Positions 59,550 through 64,000 of a DNA stretch of 64,000 nt are shown one piece after another. Made by a program: the position numbers and the translations under genes. This DNA comes from Polyodon spathula (Eukaryota; Chordata; Actinopteri; Acipenseriformes; Polyodontidae). The notes under the pieces were generated by a model. That model saw only the letters and a list, made by a program, of their open reading frames with translations. It was not told the origin of the DNA and did not search any database. Within the stretch, counting starts at the first letter, position 1, and every line of letters begins with the position of its first letter. The stretch lies in the NCBI RefSeq assembly GCF_017654505.1, contig NC_054534.1, positions 10,447,571 through 10,511,570 on the forward strand, read 5' to 3'.

Positions 59550-62435
59550 ATTAATATTCAAATGAGTATTTGTAGAAAAACGGTTTCCACCACTTTCGTA
59601 CTTCATTCATCATGAAGGTTTTCATAACAATCGTTGTGAATGAAATGTTGACTAGACCTGTTTAGAATAGTTAAGGACACTAGAATAGAATTATTTCTGT
59701 TCACCACATCATTCCATTGTAAAGCCTTGTGCGGATTTGTCTTTATCAGAAAACAGATGGTGTTGACAGTTCGGTTTATTTACATTAGCTGCACCCAATG
59801 ATTGTATTAGCTGTAAGGACACAAACCCCCACCCCCAACTCACAGAACCTCACTGTGTCACATGTGGGACAGATACAGGAAAGTTATTGTACTACTTGCT
59901 GCAGTAAGAAGTTTTAAACAACACCTCCAAGCTCTGTCAATGCTCAGGATTATTTGTTTTTTAATACTGATAACATATAAACATCATGCATGGTCTTTTA
60001 AAGTAGGAATATAAAATAATTAAACTAACAATTCATAAAGAACTAGTGGATATCACTTTCTGCTATCAAATAGCTAATGGCTTTGCTAATCTTATTGACT
60101 GTCCTGTGTGCTTATCAGAGTACAGTACCTGCTGCAGTTTCATGGTCAGACTGCATGAAACCCATATTGCAATTGTAAGGCATACATAAAGCAAACAAAC
60201 CACTTTTCATCTGTATCCTTTAAATTAAAAATAAAAAACTGGTATACTGTAAATGCTGATCTTGCAGAAAACACATCCATTACAGCAACTAACAAGCCAC
60301 TTGAACCAATCAGCATCAACAAAGATCCAAAGAGTGTGCACTACTGCACCAGATCCATAAACCCACAGGTATGACTTTCTGAAATAACATATCCCTATGG
60401 TGAGAAGTACAAAAGGAAACTTGATCCAAAGTGCCAGATAGATGGTGCTGGCTCTGATCTCGTCTATGTGACAGATATCTACAATATGGCTCGGGGTGCC
60501 ATAGGACTCCGTGGACACTAGGACAGTTTGGGACAGTTCAACTCACATTGTAATAAATTGTGGTATGTTTGACCTGTCTCAGGTCCCTTTCACAGCAGTA
60601 CTACACTTACCAAAATGCATTTGGGTGTGAGTGGAAAAGCGTGACCTGTCCCAGCTGTCTTAGCGGTCTAGTATGGTAGGCAACTAAAACTGAAGAACCA
60701 CTGAATGATACGTAAACAGAAAATGTTATATTTGCCTTTTAATAAATAACTCATTTCATTTTAGAATCAGCTTAATAAAGAGGAACTTTATATTTGTAGG
60801 TTCTGTTTCTTCTAAAGCCACATTGCAAATGAAATGGTAAATAACATCCTTTACAGCCAACAGGGATCTTGATTTGACTGCAAGGCATTTTGATAGAGTA
60901 CTGCAGTTATTTGAGAATAAACCTCTGACAAGTCTGTGTGTTTTAGTAATCTTGTGTTCACACTGTAGACTTAAAGCCCAAACAGGCATGTTTGACTATC
61001 TCCCTTTTATTACATTGGAGCTGGGGAAAGGTAACGTGAGAAGCAAAAAATCAACACAAATTACACAAGCGGCACACTTTCTAGAACTGCTGCTATTCAC
61101 ATGTGGCTTACTGGATTACCCTATTTGTCAGGGCCGGTTCTGTGTAGTGCTAGGTATGGAAGCTTCTTTGTATACACAAAACAAAAGCCCTGGTTTTTAT
61201 TATCGCAATATTGCTGGAACACAAACAAAAAGGTTTATTTTTTTATTTTTTTTAATAGACCGGATAAAAGCACAACGAGACAATAGCATCAACCGCAGGG
61301 CACCTGTGCACCAGCGTCCTGAAACAACAGGCTTTCATTAAATTCAATGGCTTTTAATAATGCTCTCTTCCTATAGTGCGGACTCTGGCCAGCAGCCTCC
61401 ACTTGCACTGCCTGTGCCAAATACAGACTCGCTACCCTGCCACACAGGTCAATGCTTATTCAATAATCTGTTTATTTAACAGAAAAGCATTTTTATTAGT
61501 GCATCAGGACTAATGCCAAATATTGCAGTCAGATAATGCCTCCATCAAGCATATCCATTAAAGGAAATAATTTAGACCTTTTCAGTTTTCTCAATATTTA
61601 TTTCAATGTATTTATTATCCCATCATAAGCGTCCTTCAGTTACAGTGGAGTTAATAAGGGGATCACATGGCTCCAGGTTCACCCGGGCACTTTGAGACAG
61701 GTTCTTTAACTCACACCGCAATGTAGTCTGGAGCTTGTAGTCCTGAGAAGTGGCCGGTCACTGAATGCGTGTTAAAACAAAGGGAGCTGTCCCAGAGAAC
61801 CTGGTCACCACTATACTGGCGGACTTGATTGATTTCCTCCAGCTTATGCAGGTAGCAGCAGGAACAGTCGATGCTCTTTGTTTTTCATTTAACTCTTTAT
61901 CAGCCAACTTCTTAAAGCAAATACAACCAATATTAAGCCATCACTTTTTTCCACGGGAATGTATTGTACTGCTGACTCCATCTCTAGTGTAGTAGGCAAT
62001 TCAATTTATATTTGACGATAATTGAAACACAGTAAGCACAGCATTCCCCTGTTTAAGGGGCACACTGGGACTTGTGCATTCAATTCAGCCTGTCCTCATT
62101 TAGGGACAAGGAAAGGCCTTATCAATATTTTATTCATTTCCTACATTTGTACTATTAGCAAAAGCACACAGCAGCCCTGCATCAGCGGAAGTGAGCTGCC
62201 AATTCTGGAGAAGTCAAGTGCCCAATCAATACCAGGTGATTAGAGCTATTTTAAGAGCAAATCAGTGGGGTTACAAATACTGAGAGTGACATGGACAGTG
62301 CAGACCTGTAGCTCTGTACAAAGCAAATATAGCACATAAATCATTCCGGTAATCTAGCAATGCAAAACTAACAAGGCAGTCCAGGAAATAACTTGGAAAG
62401 CAATTTCCCGGCTAGCTGCATGAATAGGACGAAGT
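59550..62435. other. No recognised gene
   Basis: Ordinary intronic composition. The plus-strand frame at 60874-61341 (155 codons) has no recognisable domain. Confidence 0.35.
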
Positions 62436-62439
62436 GCTG

Positions 62440-62725
62440 TCTGTCATTGCTATCCAATACAGACCCAGTTAGCTGCATGTGAACAGGACGAAGTGCTGTC
62501 TGTCACTGCTATCCAATACAGACCAGCTGCATGTGAACAGGTCGAGGCGCTGTGTGTCACTGTTATCCAATACAGACCAGCTGCATGTGAACAGGTCAAG
62601 GCGCTGTGTGTCACTGCTATCCAATACAGACCAACTGCATGTGAACAGGTCGAGGCAATGTGTGTCACTGCTATCCAATACAGACCAGCTGCATGTGAAC
62701 AGGTCGAGGCGCTGTGTGTCACGGC
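62440..62725. repeat. 54-bp minisatellite, about 5.3 copies
   Basis: The unit is ctgctatccaatacagacca, gctgcatgtgaacaggtcga, ggcgctgtgtgtca. 54 is a multiple of three, which keeps several frames open on both strands. Confidence 0.97.
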
Positions 62726-62729
62726 TATA

Positions 62730-63690
62730 AATGAACTGAGCTCATTGTTAAGGGCATTACTGTGGACAGGCAATCACTTATAGAAATGTCTTCTGTTTGA
62801 AAATGCAATTAGCGGCTTAAAATTAAAGCAAGGCCGAGTAAACCAGTGATAATTCATAAATTGTTGGCTTGAGAAGGAAGAAATGTATAATGCTATTTAA
62901 AATAAAGCTTTAGGGCTATAATCGGACGCAGGTTACAGGTTTCTGCCAAATACAAATAAAAAGAGCCAGTCAGTGCCCCTGCCTTAGAACACTGTCAGTA
63001 ACAGAATTCCAGGTGACAGTGAAAGGCATTGGTGGGTAAGAAACAGTGTCCCTGCACCTCATCCTGCTGCATGTATTTGCTTCATTTTAAACTGGTCATC
63101 AGCTACCTTACAAATGCAAATACTAGATGCCAAATAGTGACAATACTTTCCAAGCCATTTTCTAGGTTTTGCATTTCAAAACATTTCAAAAGGACTATTT
63201 AAAAATGGATGAAATAGTCCTAAACTGTGCTGAATAAAAAAACAGGGAATTTCCAAATAATGTTTAGCTGCATTTTTAGCTTGAAGCATTAAACCATATA
63301 AATCTGTTTATATAAGCTAGGGATAGTGTTACTACTGCTACTGGTTACTATTTGTAAGGACAGACTTGCATTGGCTGAATTCATTGACATTTTTCAGGGA
63401 CTGTGTCTGGCTTTCCTTCCAACAATAGGACCAAATAAGCTTGCTCTGTTGGGGGTCTTTCCAGGAAGTGTGCCCAGCCTTCCTCTCCACTCCCAGCAAA
63501 ATAAACCACTTTCCGGGGGGCCCCTGCTGCTGTGGGGGATAACGATACTAATGGAAGGTGAAGAAGACAGAATGTCAATGAGCAGATTTGTTCAATTTAA
63601 CCTTTCTGACCCGGCGGTTCCTTCATTCTGTCAACCGTGCACTGTGCACACTCCAATTGTGTTGAATGGAGGAGAAGACAATGCAAAGTA
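62730..63690. other. No recognised gene
   Basis: The plus frame from 63326 begins with a hydrophobic run and ends in the (GA)n tract. It shows no family resemblance. Confidence 0.35.
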
Positions 63691-63694
63691 CAGA

Positions 63695-63696
63695 GG

Positions 63697-63751
<55 letters not shown>

Positions 63752-63786
63752 CAGAGATACAGAGCGAGAGAGACAGACAGAGAGAC
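63695..63786. repeat. (GA)n microsatellite with interrupted edges
   Basis: GA dinucleotides with acagagat interruptions. Confidence 0.96.
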
Positions 63787-64000
63787 TTTTAAGATCCTTT
63801 ATTTAAATATTCCAAATAAAATCCATTAAAATTCAAATAAAGGTAAAACACAACAAAAGTTAAGATTCCTACTGCCCGAGCAAAATTTAAAAAATCCTAA
63901 AATACATCGTGTTCTCCTTAAAAACAGATTTTAAACAAAATAAAAGGATCATTAAAAAATCAATATTAAACAGTGTTTTTTTCTTTGTTGAAAACAGATA

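Overview
This is eukaryotic, almost certainly vertebrate, genomic DNA. It is AT-rich, full of microsatellites, minisatellites and decayed transposable elements, and has almost no coding sequence. The mix of CR1, L2, Penelope-like, hAT-like, pogo-like, piggyBac-like and LTR elements plus a tRNA-derived SINE fits a ray-finned fish. The 3' tail of the CR1 copy suggests a non-teleost such as a sturgeon, paddlefish or gar. That placement is inference from recall of repeat style, not a database result.

The one host protein-coding feature I can defend is a 73-bp exon on the minus strand at 24433-24505. It encodes the start of the ARID (DNA-binding) domain of an ARID3-family transcription factor and has a good splice acceptor and donor. 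Neither neighbouring coding exon was found. The rest of the window therefore reads best as two very large introns: at least 24.4 kb downstream of the exon (low coordinates) and up to 39.5 kb upstream of it (high coordinates). I cannot tell ARID3A, 3B and 3C apart from 24 codons.

Layout. 0.8-1.2 kb: an inverted-repeat element with a telomere-like loop. 1.7-2.2 kb and 4.7-6.15 kb: three minisatellites, two of them abutting. 6.2 kb: a TTAA-flanked piggyBac-like MITE. 7.4 and 8.4 kb: a direct duplication. 10.2-10.7 kb: a hAT-like element with a perfect 8-bp duplication. 11.8-12.4 kb: a (TA)n tract and an LTR-like sequence. 12.9-13.2 kb: a tRNA-derived SINE. 14.4-16.0 kb: an L2 reverse-transcriptase fragment next to a 1.2-kb hAT-like element. 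17.8-18.0 kb: a 167-bp nearly pure poly(G) tract. 18.65-19.25 kb: the tail of a Penelope-like element. 20.8-21.1 kb: a second telomere-loop element. 24.4-24.7 kb: the ARID3 exon with a 76-bp tandem duplication beside its acceptor. 29.3-31.7 kb: a 34-bp minisatellite (about 38 copies) broken by a CR1 retrotransposon. 33.0-33.4 kb: a 69-bp minisatellite. 35.7-36.7 kb: a 55-bp minisatellite broken by a solo LTR. 41-44.6 kb: TIR elements, including a pogo-like one with TA target duplications. 49-50.7 kb: a Tc1-like MITE and a larger TIR element. 54.4-57.8 kb: a (CT)n/(TA)n tract, then a 3-kb LTR element coding only for a Gag-like zinc-knuckle protein, inserted at the tip of a foldback MITE. 59-64 kb: (CA)n, a 54-bp minisatellite and (GA)n.

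The most interesting unit is the 3-kb element at 54690-57698. It has terminal repeats with TGTGGCAG/CTGCCACA ends and a two-zinc-knuckle protein followed by long in-frame coding tandem repeats. It has no polymerase and an odd 5' repeat that lacks the polyadenylation end. Two other LTR-like sequences (about 11.86 kb and 35.8 kb) share its start and a distinctive inverted repeat set directly against the TATA-like box. This points to a family of LTR elements with a common promoter architecture. All alignments here were made by eye.
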